64,000 bases of DNA from Tubulanus polymorphus (GCF_964204645.1 NC_134032.1:16058775-16122774); one strand, 5' to 3'. Shown: positions 1 to 12,170, counted from the first letter of the stretch. Numbers and translations are program-made. The notes: generated by a model from the sequence alone, not told the origin.

Positions 1-767
1 GGATGATTTCAAAACTCAGAAATTGCAGTTGTTTTTAGAGGGGGGTTGGACCTCGTCTTGTACGTTCCAAACTTCATGTAGAATATATTTGTATATGTTA
101 ATGAGTTTATATAGCGAACACCCGGTGTACAATGTCCTAGAAACAATGTCTGCCCCCATTAATTCCCCCTATGACATCATTAATTTGTTAGCAAATTTTT
201 TACGCTATGTAATAAGGGATTTTTAAAGAGTCAGACATTTGGACGAGGGTTTACAATAGATTTCAATGTTTGATTCATATGGTCAGCGGGTGGATCAGGT
301 TTTATAGGTATCTGGTTAGAATTTAAGCTTCACGTAGGTGATGCCCTAAAAGTTGGTTTAGTTAAACACTGCATAACACTGATGTCAAGCTGTATATACA
401 ATATGGTATTCATTCATTTGGGGCCAGTTGAAAGTCAAAATTTGGTCAAGGGTCATTCATTTATGATGTATGCACGCATTGGGGAGAGGGGGTCGGGGTT
501 ATTGTTAATTGTAATGCTTAATGTACAGGGGGTTGAAAAAAGGGGCTCAAAGCAGTTCTATTTCCTGCTTGCTACTTATAGTTTCGTTGATATTCTCAAC
601 TTTTATAAGGAGCCTTGCGCTGTGTAAATGACAATTTATCATCATTATCATAAGAATTCAAATTTTATCAAAAGTGATAAATGAATGATCCCTTAAAGAT
701 TACTCACCAACTTTTGGGAATTTGCAGCCACAGATTGTAACTTAAAGACAACCTTTATGAGCTATTG
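1..767. other. Intergenic or intronic, no gene seen
   Basis: AT-rich sequence with only short, unremarkable open frames. I see no convincing splice-bounded exon, RNA gene or repeat family member in this stretch. Confidence 0.5.
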
Positions 768-876
768 TAACCTGTTTTATGGGCTGGTATTATCTTTAAC
801 CCGGGCGCTTACTCAATTGATAATGAATAAAGTTAGCCCTCGGGTTAAAGTTAATACCAGTCTATAAAACGAGACC
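768..876. repeat. F3 foldback element
   Basis: An imperfect palindrome of about 105 bp. The arms read CTGGTATTATCTTTAACCCG and, as the reverse complement, CGGGTTAAAGTTAATACCAG, around an AT-rich loop containing CTCAATTGATAATGAATAA. A closely related copy lies at 44680-44788 and a half copy at about 34776-34830. The architecture is that of a non-coding hairpin or MITE-like element. Confidence 0.75.
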
Positions 877-1007
877 TTGTGGCGCTGTAAAACCTACAGA
901 TATCCATGGAACAGAGTCCTGTGTGTTATTGACTTGTTGATGAGGCTATAAATCGTTATGCAATGAACAATTGTTTATAGAATCAGTGCTTCTCTCCCCC
1001 TATTTAC

Positions 1008-1072
1008 CCTCCCACTCTCCCTCCCACTCTCCCTCCCACTCTCCCTCCCACTCGTCCTCCCACTCCTCCTCT
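1008..1072. repeat. Pyrimidine-rich 12-bp tandem repeat
   Basis: Several tandem copies of CCCACTCTCCCT with small variants. Confidence 0.8.
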
Positions 1073-1194
1073 TCCTCACTGTTTGTCTATTGTGCATATC
1101 ATTTTTCAATCGGCTGAATTCGGAAATATTGAATAAACTGATTGTTTGTCAGAAGGTGTTTCGTAGGTTGAGGAGGCTTTCATCAACAACACCT

Positions 1195-1597
1195 GTAAAC
1201 ACACATGTAGACACATGTAAACACATGTAGACACATAAACACACATGTAGACACATGTAAACACATGTAGAGACATGTAAACACACATGTAGAGACACAT
1301 GTAAAACACATGTAGACACACATGTGAACACACATGTAATCACATGTAGAGACACATGTAAACACATGTAGACACACATGTAGACACATGTAAACACACA
1401 TGTAGACACATGTAAAACACATGTAATCACATGTAATCACATGTAGAGACACATGTAATCACATGTAGACACACATGTAGAGACACATGTAAACACACAT
1501 GTAGACACATGTAAAACACATGTAAACACATGTAGAGACACATGTAATCACATGTAGACACACATGTAGACACATGTAGACACACATGTAGACACTC
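1195..1597. repeat. ACATGT-based minisatellite
   Basis: About 400 bp of repeats built from ACACATGTAGAC and ACATGTAAACAC, 11-14 bp each. All three minus frames stay open because no stop falls in the repeat. The resulting Cys/Val/His-rich frames are artefacts, not genes. Confidence 0.9.
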
Positions 1598-2671
1598 TTG
1601 TATTATACACTTGTATTTTATGTAAATATCTATACATAGTTTAAATGTATTATTTATTTAATTGTTAGTGGTTTTTTTCACACAGAATTTAGAGATGTGT
1701 TTATGAATAGTTACTGCTGTGGTACTTAGTTTCTAGTTAGTTTTAAATAGTTTTAGAGATCACCGATTGAAAATTAGTTCTCTCAATAACTATTATAGTT
1801 TCACGCTGTTTTGTCGGTCGAGTTTTTGTACCTTTAAAAATAGATCTCGTTTGGGATACAAAGTAAAATTCAGTTATAATCGTCAAAGTTGTGATGATCA
1901 TCATATTGATGACTAATATTTATTACGGTGAACCTCGTTATAACGAACTTCAGGAAATCTGTTTGTCATAACTGATAGTTCTATGTTACAACGAACTTCA
2001 CGGGACCAGAAAATCTGTTCGTTATAACCGATATTTCGTTATTTCCTGTTTGAAATTAATCAATATTCTCTGGGACGAAATCTAGGTTGGTAATAACCGG
2101 TAAATCGTTTTAGTTGAGGTGGTTTTAACGATCTCCCACTGTACATGGAATTTGAAATACAAATTTAGACTACAGGAAATGTCGCCTAGCGAGTTAGAGA
2201 AGTCTGACAATCTGAATGATTTCCTGGTTTCCAAGTTTGTCAAAAGTTCGAATAGGTCATGTCCGTAAAAGGCAAGGTTCACTGTAATAGGAACAACTTC
2301 AGTGAAATGTGACAACTTATCCAAATGACGACTTCACCCTTCGTTTGACATATTGTCATCATACATGTGGTCAATGGTATCAGTAACGTAACGACCGTAG
2401 AACAACACGATCTTTCTGTTTCTGAATTTAGTATTTTGTATGTTTCTTTTACGTGTGTTATTGCTATCATCTTTATTTATCTTCACTGATTTTATTCACA
2501 CGACTTCGTCTTCTATCCATGGCATAGAAAACAACTTTGAAATTTGAAGGAATAAAAAATCTTTCACATTTTTATTTAAATTTTATGTTTTTTCTTCACT
2601 GCATTTGCTTATTGTGATCGTTGGCTAATATTAAAACACTCTATCTGGTTTATGAATAATGTTTAACCCTC
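1598..2671. other. No gene seen; degenerate DNA-transposon-like remnant
   Basis: Positions about 1925-2045 carry CCTCGTTATAACGAAC and its partial inverted partner GTTCGTTATAACCGA, as seen at termini of some animal DNA-transposon remnants. The rest is AT-rich with no splice-bounded exon that I can support. Confidence 0.4.
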
Positions 2672-2750
2672 AGGACTCGGTTCCACAGTTGTGAGTTAAG
2701 ATTTGGTTCAGAGTTAACTCGTTGAAAATGAATTCAATTTCATTTTGCGT
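2672..2750. repeat. Half copy of F1 hairpin element
   Basis: Contains GGTTCCACAGTTGTGAGTTA followed by the F1 loop region (GTTAACTCGTTGAAAATGAA). The second arm is missing or degraded. Confidence 0.7.
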
Positions 2751-2889
2751 CAAATCAATAATAATTCAAATATATATATATAAATATAACATGAAAAACA
2801 AATGATTATTGAAATAAAACTTGCAACAATTTTAGAATAAAAGTTGTCTTAAGTGTGAAAAATTCGATCTTGTTACTTTGTTTCTCCCC

Positions 2890-3090
2890 TCAGTCTCTCT
2901 ACTGTGGTCCAAGAGGGTTCTTTCTCTTCACTGTGGTTCACGTGGGTTCTTTCTACTGTGGTTCACTAGGGTTCATTCACTTCACTGTGGTCCATGAGGG
3001 TTCATTCTCTTCACTGTGGTCCATGAGGGTTCATTCTCTTCACTGTGGTTCACGAGGGTTCATTCGACTGCGGTTCACGAGGGTTCCCTC
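2890..3090. repeat. 27-30 bp minisatellite
   Basis: About six copies around the core CACTGTGGTTCACGAGGGTT, with further diverged copies at about 3205-3245. Confidence 0.8.
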
Positions 3091-4208
3091 TCTCATTGTT
3101 CTTGTAATTCCAGCCCGTATGATGTTCACATCGGACTGCAACCAGTGAGTTTATAGTGACTCTCATTGTGATAGGGGTTAGAAGTGGCATAAAGGGGAAA
3201 TTGTGGTCCACGTGGATTCTGTCCACTGTAGCCCACGAGGGTTTGAACTTAAGCGTGGTTCTGACTTAACTTCATGTGAACGCCGCCTGGTGGATCTTCC
3301 ATTGGAAAAGTAATTTTACTCAAACGATCTGACCACCTACAACGCCATCTACTAGACCATATAGCATAGTCTCTTGTCCCCATTGACCCACTCCCTAGCG
3401 CCCCCTCACGGATACTAAACTGCCACAGTAACGTTTGTTAGCCCAGGACGACCAACTTCACACTAGCGCCACCTCTCGGACCTAAGATTGCTGCAATGGC
3501 GGCACAGATCTCTCGGTTCTCAACAAAACTATATTCATCAGCGTCGTTTCATGGTTAGATTTATTTACCGCAAAAAAAAATACATCCACAATCACAATAG
3601 TCTCGTGATCGAGTGCGTTCGAACCCCGAAATACATCGATTAATTATTATTTAGTATAGCAGAAAAATAACACTATAAAATGAAATTGTATTTTGGTACG
3701 ATACAATAATACATGACATAACACGAATTAAGCAGATCTCACGTTGGACGAAAAATATTCCTTTTTTTTATTCATACATTGAAAAAAGAAATAATTGCAA
3801 TGTGTATCAGAGGTCTATTCATTTCGGAAAACATCTCTTTATATGCAATGTACGCGTGTTTACCATCACCAGGATAGTCCGTTCAACTTCATATGAGCTC
3901 TGTCTCAAATATAGCTCAACAATTCAGCAAAGATTTTACACTTATATATAATACATGACACGTGATTCTTGTCACCCGTAAATGACGTAAGCGATGGATC
4001 AATAATTTTGTAACGAATGCCGTATCTGCACTTCACCGATAAATCCTGAAACGCGACAGGAGAGTAGAACTCGAGGCTCCCAGGTTGGGACTCGAGGGAA
4101 CGCTTTCAGCTGGGAATCGTGAGTCTTCTATTCAAGATTCAATGTTTGAAGAAGCTGTGTGTTGCTTGTAGGGGATCGATTCAGCTAGAGCCCATCCCGA
4201 GGATACTG
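3091..4208. other. Possible 3'UTR or flank of the minus-strand gene ending at 4775
   Basis: No coding signal. On the minus strand this lies immediately downstream of the terminal exon that stops at 4775. Several TTTATT words on the plus strand (AATAAA on the minus strand), for example near 3561 and 3768, could serve as poly(A) signals. The assignment is inference. Confidence 0.3.
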
Positions 4209-4476
4209 GAGGAGTTCCCCAGTTCCACTGTTGTGAGTTAACTCTGAACTCAGGACTCAGTTCCACAATTGTGTGAGTTTGAGTTAACTGTGAACTCATG
4301 ATTCAGTTCCACAGTTGTGAGAGTTAGAGTTAACTGTGAACTCAGGATCCAGTTCCACAGTTGTGAGAGTTAGAGTTAACTGTGAACTCAGGATCCAGTT
4401 CCACAGTTGTGAGTTAGAGTTAACTCTGAACTCAGCCAGTTCCACAGTTGTGAATTAGAATTAACTCTGAGTTAAA
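4209..4476. repeat. 45-bp tandem array derived from F1 arm
   Basis: Five copies of a roughly 45-bp unit containing CCAGTTCCACAGTTGTGAG and GAGTTAACTGTGAACTCAG. The unit matches one arm of the F1 hairpin, a full copy of which lies just downstream at 4595-4706. Confidence 0.85.
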
Positions 4477-4594
4477 ATCAGAATCAGTTTTTTCTTTCAA
4501 TAAGTCAAATAAATGAGTCAAATAAATAACTAAACTTGGACCAGGAAATCGTAAAACTGGGACCAGGAAACTGGGATTACAAAGTATATTCTTC

Positions 4595-4706
4595 AGGGTC
4601 CAGTTCCACAGTTCTGAGTTAAGATTTGACTCTGAGTTAACTCATTGAAAATGAACTAACTTTAACTCTGAGTTAACTCTAACTCATGACTGTGGAACTG
4701 GGTCCA
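4595..4706. repeat. F1 foldback hairpin, full copy
   Basis: A palindrome of about 110 bp. The left arm starts GGGTCCAGTTCCACAGTT, the right arm ends ACTGTGGAACTGGGTCC, and the loop contains CATTGAAAATGAAC. Other full copies are at 26036-26147 and 55672-55778. Confidence 0.9.
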
Positions 4707-4774
4707 GTTTTTTTATCGGCGGGGGGAGGGGCGTTCTCTGGGTTCATCCGCAGAGTGATAGATAGTCTCTCGGT

Positions 4775-7700
4775 TCATCCGTTTGTGGTGATCTTAATAA
4801 TTAACGCGATCAACAATCCGATTACGACCAGTACAGTGATTACAGTGATCACCTGCGCGAATCTATTCGGTTCTAAGATGATGTTGTAATCTTCGGTTTG
4901 GTTTTCGGAATCAGCCTCGTCAGTTCCGGTTGTACTTCCCAGCGTCGCTAACGAATTCGAACCGCCGCCTTTCTAAAAATAGAACATTCGAAATATCGAT
5001 TATTTGTCAGTTCGATAAAAAAAATCGATCGATCGATCCCCTGAAAACAAAATGGTGGTTATCATCGCGTGAAACCCCCCTGACATCATCAGCCTGCACT
5101 CTTCCCCCTATGACATCACCAAGCGGTGACGTAGATAAACTTTGACCCCTTTTAAACTTTGGTTAAATTGTATTATTCTATGAAGTTCATAAATTAGTGC
5201 AAAAATCACAAAAATGTGAATTCTAAGTCACACGTAACCCTAACATCGTAAATCTCCGATTCCAGATCGCCAGCCGAGCACGCTTACCACAAGTTGTTCA
5301 AAAGTTGAGCAAGACAGCAGCTGCAGCCCGAAACCAACCCACTAACCCTAACCCTAGCAGGACTCGAACCAAGAGCCTGCAGCATGACAGTCAAGCACGC
5401 TAACCACTAGACCATAGACCAGTAGTGACTCACTGAGTTTGTAAGTTTGTCTGGTCAGTGTGGTGACTGGTGACCGGTCAGGTGTGGTGACTGGTGATCA
5501 GTCAGGTGTGGTTACTGGTGATCAGTCAGGTGTGGTAACTGGTGTCCAGTCAGGTGTGGTTACTGGTGACCAGTCAGGTGTGGTGACTGGTGACCAGTCA
5601 GGTGTGGTGACTGGTGACCAGTCAGGTGTGGTGACTGGTGACCAGTCAGGTGTGGTGACTGGTGATCAGTCAGGTGTGGTTACTGGTGATCAGTCAGGTG
5701 TGGTAACTGGTGTCCAGTCAGGTGTGGTTACTGGTGACCAGTCAGGTGTGGTGACTGGTGACCAGTCAGGTGTGGTGACTGGTGACCAGTCAGGTGTGGT
5801 GACTGGTGACCAGTCAGGTGTGTTGACTGGTGACCAGTCAGGTGTGGTGACTGGTGACCGGTCAGGTGTGGTGACTGACGCCAGTCAGGTGTGGTGACCG
5901 GTGACCAGTCAGGTGTGTTGACCGGTGACCAGTCAGGTGTGGTGACTGGTGACCAGTCAGGCGTGGTGACTGGTGACCAGTCAGGTGTGGTGACTGGTGA
6001 CCGGTCAGACGTGGTGACTGGTCACCAGTCAGGTGTGGTGACTGGTGACCAGTCAGGTGTGGTGACTGGTGACCGGTCAGACGTGGTGACTGGTCACCAG
6101 TCAGGTGTGGTGACTGGTGACCGGTCAGGCGTGGTTACTGGTCACCAGTCAGGTGTGGTGACTGGTGACCGGTCAGGCGTGGTTACTGGTCACCAGTCAG
6201 GTGTGGTAACTGGTGACCAGTCAGGCGTGGTGACTGGTGACCGGTCAGGCGTGGTTACTGGTCACCAGTCAGGTGTGGTAACTGGTGACCAGTCAGGCGT
6301 GGTGACTGGTCACCAGTCAGGTGTGGTGACTGGTGACCAGTCAGGTGTGGTTACTGGTGTCCAATGAGGTGATGTGTATATTCACTAACCAGCTATCATT
6401 CTGGGCTCTGATTACAACAGCAAGTTCCAATCATCAAAAGTAAAGGATATGAATGTGTATTTCATACATTTCGCTATTAAATTAAATCATCCGATGTCTG
6501 GTGTGTTACAGGATTGTACCATTCATCCAGATATGCCTCGTCGCCTTGGTAATGAGCCATTGTATATCGTATCACAAATCGCCTTACGGCTTCTTCAACT
6601 GGGAGAAAATTAATCTTTCAATTCCTAGATTTTTCTTTACGACGTTTATCAAACGTCTGAGGAAATACGTGTCTCCAATGAGTATAGAATTTGACTCAGA
6701 AGTGAAATAAACAAATTTATAACTGTGGAACTGGATCCTGAGTTCACAGTTAACTCTAACTCACACAACTGTTGAACTGGATCCTGAGTTCACAGTTAAC
6801 TCTAACTCACAACTGTGGAACTGGATCCTGAGTTCAGAGTTAACTCTAACTCACAACTGTGGAACTGGATCCTGAGTTCAGAGTTAACTCTAGTGGAACT
6901 GGATCCTGAGTTCAGAGTTAACTCTAGTGGAACTGGATCCTGAGTTCAGAGTAAACTCTATCTCACTACTGTAGAACTGGATCCTGAGTTCAGAGTTTAC
7001 TCTATCTCACAACTGTGGAACTGGGTCCTGAGTTCAGAGTTTACTCTTTCTCACAACTGTGGAACTGGGTCCTGAGTTCAGAGTTAGTCTACTAGAACTC
7101 ATCGGTACCGAGTAAGGAGATTGTATCTCCTGTGTTAGCGTGATCAACTTTGTCTGCTAGCTGTAGATTTTGCTCTGTAATTACTAACTGTTCCAACGGT
7201 GCAAAATAGCGGATAAATCCAGCATTAGTATTCTATCGATGTCCTATTGTACCAGCCAGTTACTTATGTACGGCTTAATTATATAATTCATTAAACTACC
7301 ACCCACTTGTGTCACGCAATCACCTTACGACGATCTATTCTATCACTAATATTGTCGTGCATGGGCAGATCTAGGATTTTCCATGGGGGGGGGGGGGAGG
7401 GGGTGTCCAATGAGAAAAAGGGTTCTATTAACGAAACACCACGTACCCCATCCCCCCCCCCCCCGGTACTCCGGATACTTCTACACCATTTTAGGGGGTG
7501 CTTTCGGTCATTTCATGCCTTGAAAACATTATCATAGGTGGAAAACCTTGGTCATAAAATTTTCGGGTGACATTTTTGAGGGCACTTTAAATTTAAGGGG
7601 GGTCCGGACACCCTGACATCCCCCTAAAACTACCCCTGTCGTGTAGAATATAGTACCGTTCACAGGCCAGGAAGAGGACAGTGATAATATACTGAACTGG

Positions 7701-9715
7701 TTGAAATTGAAGAAGTCCCAGCTGCTGCTGCTGCTGCGACTGTTAACTGCTCCCGGAATCGCTCAATAATTATAGCACTTATTGATATAGTAGCCATTAG
7801 CAACTAATCAGCATAATGTGATCGTCTGGCGAGTGAGTGAGATATCAATATCGTTTTGATAGTTATAATGATAATCCAGTTCACCATGCTACAGAACTCA
7901 GTGGGGGGTATAAAAACATAGAACTAAAACGAGACTGTCATAAATTGTTAGATTGGCTATAGAACTAAAATGAGCTTAGACTGGTTTTAAGTTGTTAGTT
8001 TGGTTATAGAACTAAAATGAGCTAAGACTGGTCTTAAGTTGTAAGATTGGTTATAGAACTAAAATGAGTTTAGACTGATCTTAAGTTGTTAGATTGGCTA
8101 TAGAACCAAAATGAGTTTAGACTGGTTTTAAGTTGTTAGTTTGGTTATAGAACTAAAATGAGCTAAGACTGGTCTTAAGTTGTAAGATTGGTTATAGAAC
8201 TAAAATGAGTTTAGACTGGTCTTAAGTTGTAGATTGGTTATAGAACCAAAATGAGTTTAGACTGGTCTCAAGTTGTAGATTGACTATAGAACCAAAATGA
8301 GCTCAGACTGGTCTTGTTAGATTTGCTATAGAACTAAAGAGTGAGCTTTTATACTGGTCTAAAATCAAGGCCTGACAATATAAATGTAACTGATGTTTAC
8401 ATCACAGATTATTTCGGTTTTTTGTGAGTTCATTGTGTGATCATCTGTAACGGTTTTGTGCGTAGATAATGCGTTCTTATTCTGCTGCGCACCTTAAAAC
8501 CCAAACATGACACGAACGAATCTGCAAATTCATGGATTAATAAACACGCCCTAAAGCGGCACGGCGGCGCACGGCATCGGCAGCAGCCGTACCCATTAGC
8601 AACCGTGTCAGTTGAATCATCACGTGGAAAAAATACAACAAAAAACAATTAACGAATGTACGTGTGGCAGTGAACTCATTACAGTAACTACAGAGACTGG
8701 GTCGTAAATTATATAGACTGTTATAAACACCCCTTCACACGATCTGGAGCCACCCCTTCACACAATCTGTAGTTTGGAGCCACCCCTTCACACAATCTGT
8801 AGTTTGGAGCCATCCTCTTCGCACAATCTGTAGTTTGGAGCCATCCTCTTTGCACAATCTGTAGTTTGGAGCCATCCCATTCACACGATCTGTAGTTTGG
8901 AGCCACCCCTTCACACGATCTGTAGTCTGGAGCCACCCCTTCACACAATCTGTAGTTTGGAGCCATCCCATTCACATGATCTGTAGTCTGGAGCAATCCC
9001 ATTCACACAATACCCTGGACTATCATTTTTCACGCATTTGTCACACAATCATTTTTCAATTAAAAATGTCTCAGGTGAAGCCATGAACACATGTGAAGTG
9101 TGGACGATCAGTTTTTGAGAGTGTGCTGATAAAATGTCTAATGTCTGGTGTTTGTAGTTCATTTTCAATTAAAAATGTCTCAGGTGAAGCACTGAACACA
9201 TGTGAAGTGTGGACAATCAGTTTTTGAAAGTGTTCCGATAAAATGTCTAATATCTGGTATTTGTAGTTTGTAGTTCATCTGAAATGTTTGATGTGTGGAA
9301 TGTATGACAAAACTGAGAAAAGGAAAACGTAAAACTAAAATTAAAAGAGAAAAGAAACGCGCAGCAGGGAGTGTTAAATCTCGCGCTGAACGCAAACCAT
9401 CAATCATAAACTATCAAACAAACAGAAAAAAATAAACCAGAGATCATTTCAATAATTAAACTTAAAAGTTACCCTCATTATTGAAACATCACGTGCGAAA
9501 ACAACAGTTCCTAATGAAACTCCTTCCGTTGATTGTCGTCGTTTGGTTTTTTTTTTCAAACGTTCTGTAATACATCCATGTCGTGATGGTAGCAGGCAGC
9601 GTGTAGCGGGTTCTGGTGACTGCGCGCGGGTACTTTCAGTTTTATATAATACTGTATTATCTTGTGAACAGAGCGAATCCATCAGTTCATTAATCGCGCT
9701 ATCATTGTGACGACT
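4775..9715 (-). CDS. Candidate gene with C-terminal membrane anchor (unrecognised)
   Basis: Tentative model from four splice-bounded exons: 9715-9473, 7187-7109, 6598-6510 and 4972-4775 (stop TGA). All junction phases agree (0/0, 1/1, 0/0). Exon 1 contains ATG at 9682 (reads MDSLCSQDNTVLYK) and a basic stretch RLKKKTKRRQS, and ends at AGG|GTAACT. Exon 2 reads EQNLQLADKVDHANTGD; its donor GTACCG is weak. Exon 3 has a good pyrimidine tract plus CCCAG acceptor and reads EEAVRRFVIRYTMAHYQGDE. Exon 4 follows ATTTTTAG, is acidic, carries a possible N-glycosylation sequon (NQT), and ends with a hydrophobic helix (VITVITVLVVIGLLIALII) followed by KITTNG. This suggests a single C-terminal transmembrane anchor. 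From ATG 9682 the product would be about 191 residues. It could instead be the 3' part of a longer gene including the exon at 15473-14784, which has compatible phase. I do not recognise the family. Confidence 0.42.
5350..5462 (-). repeat. tRNA-derived SINE head
   Basis: On the minus strand an A-box-like TGGTCTAGTGGTTA (5414-5401) is followed by a B-box GGTTCGAGTCC (5370-5360) at tRNA-like spacing. A second copy at 12745-12880 shares both boxes and the adjacent TTGTAAGTTTG...GGTCAG segment, so this is a dispersed SINE rather than a tRNA gene. Confidence 0.75.
5459..6366. repeat. 24-bp minisatellite, about 38 copies
   Basis: Unit GTGACTGGTGACCAGTCAGG plus TGTG, with GACCGGTC and GTCACCAG variants that form higher-order blocks after 6000. 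It starts exactly in the SINE segment GGTCAGTGTGGTGACT. Because 24 is divisible by 3, long repetitive open frames occur; they are not genes. Confidence 0.95.
6719..7088. repeat. F1-derived tandem array, opposite orientation
   Basis: About eight units containing AACTGTGGAACTGGATCCTG and GAGTTCAGAGTTAACTCTAA, the reverse complement of the 4209-4476 array. It lies between exons 2 and 3 of the candidate minus-strand gene. Confidence 0.85.
7200..7914. other. Intron-like sequence, no exon supported
   Basis: Contains poly-G and poly-C runs (7385-7400, 7452-7464) and a short CAG-rich stretch on the minus strand (about 7720-7740). A perfect branch-point-like TACTAAT on the minus strand (about 7225-7231) lies about 40 nt upstream of the exon starting at 7187. 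Confidence 0.4.
7915..8345. repeat. About 47-bp tandem array derived from F2 element
   Basis: Nine or so units with TATAGAACTAAAATGAG, TAGACTGGTCTTAAG and TTGTTAGATTGG, the same words as the interior of the F2 foldback element. Confidence 0.85.
8727..9010. repeat. 30-bp minisatellite
   Basis: About nine copies around CACACAATCTGTAGTTTGGA with GCCACCCCTT or GCCATCCTCT spacers. The open minus frames are repeat artefacts. Confidence 0.9.
9055..9300. repeat. Tandem duplication, about 120 bp unit
   Basis: Two head-to-tail copies starting TTAAAAATGTCTCAGGTGAA, each with CACATGTGAAGTGTGGAC and GATAAAATGTCTAAT. They differ by a few substitutions. Confidence 0.85.
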
Positions 9716-9813
9716 CTGCGGCGATCACTCCGAAACTCATCGCGTTTTAAAGTTTTAATTGAGCGTTAATTCAGCAACAACAAAGTATCGTGTATTACAT
9801 TATGGCCTACAAC

Positions 9814-9824
9814 TGCGCATGCGC
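9814..9824. promoter_or_regulatory. NRF-1-type palindrome
   Basis: TGCGCATGCGC is a perfect NRF-1 core palindrome inside a locally CpG-rich stretch. It lies about 100 bp upstream (minus strand) of the exon beginning at 9715 and 130 bp upstream of ATG 9682, so it could mark a TATA-less promoter for the candidate gene. Function is inferred from motif and position only. Confidence 0.4.
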
Positions 9825-9866
9825 CGTTTAAATCGCGCAGAAACTAGCCATTTGTTTATCACCTAA

Positions 9867-9898
9867 TCATCGGATTAGGATTAGGATTAGGATTAGGG
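9867..9898. repeat. GGATTA hexamer run
   Basis: Four to five copies of GGATTA ending in TTAGGG. This is a short degenerate telomere-like microsatellite. Confidence 0.8.
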
Positions 9899-9954
9899 TC
9901 GTTAATCTTATTGCTTTTGCTTATTGAGTGGTTTGGATACGGACACGGTGTGTC

Positions 9955-10505
9955 GAGGACTGACTGCGACCCACCGCCCTCCAGAGAACAGACTGCGACC
10001 CAGAGGACAGACTGCGACCCACCGCCCTGCAGAGGACTGACTGCGACCCACCGCCCTGCAGAGGACTGACTGCGACCCACCGCCCTGCAGAGAACAGACT
10101 GCAACCCATCGCCCTGCAGAGGACTGACTGCGACCCATCGCCCTGCAGAGAACAGACTGCGACCCACCGCCCTGCAGAGAACAGACTGCGACCCACCGCC
10201 CTGCAGAGGACTGACTGCGACCCATCGCCCTGCACAGGACTGACTGCGACCCACCGCCCTGCAGAGGACTGACTGCGACCCACCGCCCTGCAGAGAACAG
10301 ACTGCGACCCATCGCCCTGCAGAGAACAGACTGCGACCCACCGCCCTGCAGAGGACTGACTGCGACCCATCGCCCTGCACAGGACTGACTGCGACCCACC
10401 GCCCTGCAGAGGACTGACTGCGACCCACCGCCCTGCAGAGAACAGACTGCGACCCACCGCCCTGCAGAGAACGAGAACAGACTGCTACCCACCGCCCTGC
10501 AGAGG
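9955..10505. repeat. 29-bp minisatellite, about 18 copies
   Basis: Unit GACTGACTGCGACCCACCGC plus CCTGCAGAG, alternating with a GAGAACAG variant. Period 29 leaves all three minus frames open for over 500 bp; these are artefacts of the repeat. Confidence 0.95.
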
Positions 10506-12170
10506 ACTTCCGGTCAGCTGTTCGTTTCCGCCATTGCCACCGTTAAATCAGCCCTCCGGCCAGAATTCGAAAGATACAGCGCTGGTTCACTCAGCAAAAA
10601 AGGAGGCGATGTGTGTGCAACCTATATCATTCATCTTGAATTAGCGAGTAGTTTAATATCGCAAACTTGTTAAAAATCTTCTCGCACATTATAGCCATGG
10701 TTACGGGTTATCATTGCCGTAACGTGTTTGAAGGTCACCCTACGACATGCCAGGACGGCAGCCGACACCGGCGTAACGAGACTTTACCGATAGTTTGAGA
10801 GCGCCGCCGCATCGACTCGCGAAACAGGCAACGGCAAATATTAAACTCGATTTAAACAAACATAAACATCCGCGGTGTTTACATCCAGTGAGAGATATCG
10901 ATCGATCAGCTGAGTGATAATGTAAGTGATCCCTAGTCGACCTAGACACGCCATCTGTCGGTGTATCGCTACATCACGATTTGGCTTATTGAATTCAACC
11001 TATTTGACCATACATTTTGAGGTGTCGTCCAAGACACATGGACGATTTGAGTTCTTGGAGTAACCCTACTCTTGGAAATTCTTCAATTCTGATGCCTCTT
11101 GTTTTAGACACATTTTTATAGTACACTTGACCCCTTTCTGCACCCCTGTCTTCCCATTGAAGTCAAAGATAATTTAATCCGGAAAATGTGAAACTCGTCC
11201 TTTAGGAAATTTGGCATATTTTTGGATGTTTCTTTTCAAAATACATCTTATAATGACTCGGGTGGGACCCTGATTGTGGCCCATGAAATGTTTGCTTTCA
11301 TCTAAAAAAAATACCCTGTCTTCTGGACCCCGGTCTCCCAAATTTCCTAGATCCGCCCCTGTTTAGCGTTCACTCCGTTGCCTTTCAGAAATAATCATAC
11401 GCGGGGAACTCATCCAACCACTGGCATGCGAGGAAGATAAACATTACGAAACCGTAATCAATCTTCAAATCTTTTTTTTTTATCGGACCCGTTCTCTGCG
11501 GGGAAGTTAAATATTTAATCAATAACAAGCAAACATTGCCGCAACGAGAGGATATTTCCGGTTCCACAATGCAACGGCAAATTTCAAAAAACGACCGTTA
11601 AAAACCGACTTCCGGTCGCCAGCCGATCGATCGAAGTATTTATGCAAATGAGCCACCGTTATATTTGAAATTCCGTACCCTCGATACGGTTACTGTTGGT
11701 ATTAACAAAATTGGAAAACTGCCAGCGATAAGCAATCATATTTCTATTAGATTTAATATTGCAATAACGAGGCGAAGAGAAAGCTGCCGTTATCACACAG
11801 TCTAATCGCTGTGGGGGGGGGGGGGGGGGGGGTGGAAGAGAAAGCTGCCGTTATCACACAGTCTAATCACTGGGGGGGGGGGGGGTTGGAAGAGGAAGCT
11901 GCCGTTATCACACAGTCTAATCGCTGTGGGTGTGTGGGGAGGGGAGTGGGCCGAAGAGAGAGCTACCACAGTCTGTGTGTTTTATGGTCTCCGCGATACT
12001 CTATCCCAGTTCAGTCTGAATCAAGGTGGGTGGGGAGGAGGGCTCCGAGAAATTCTATCCCAGTCGTGTCTAAATTGAGGTGGGTGGGGGAGGAACCGGC
12101 GTGTTTTATGGTAAAACTGAATCAGTATATGCTATAATTGAAGTAACGTCATCATATTATTATTCTACCA
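10506..12170. other. No gene supported
   Basis: Mixed sequence with several ACTTCCGG words (10507, 11608) and poly-G runs at 11812-11832 and 11872-11886 within a roughly 60-bp imperfect tandem repeat (11775-11935). No splice-bounded coding exon was convincing on either strand. Confidence 0.35.

Noticed and set aside
5460-6367. Long open frames of VVTGDQSG repeats
   Set aside because: Produced by a 24-bp tandem repeat whose length is a multiple of 3; no start context, splice sites or non-repeat coding sequence.
9859-10492. Open minus-strand frames of Gly/Arg/Ser repeats
   Set aside because: All three frames are open through the 29-bp array, which is expected from a stop-free repeat with period not divisible by 3.
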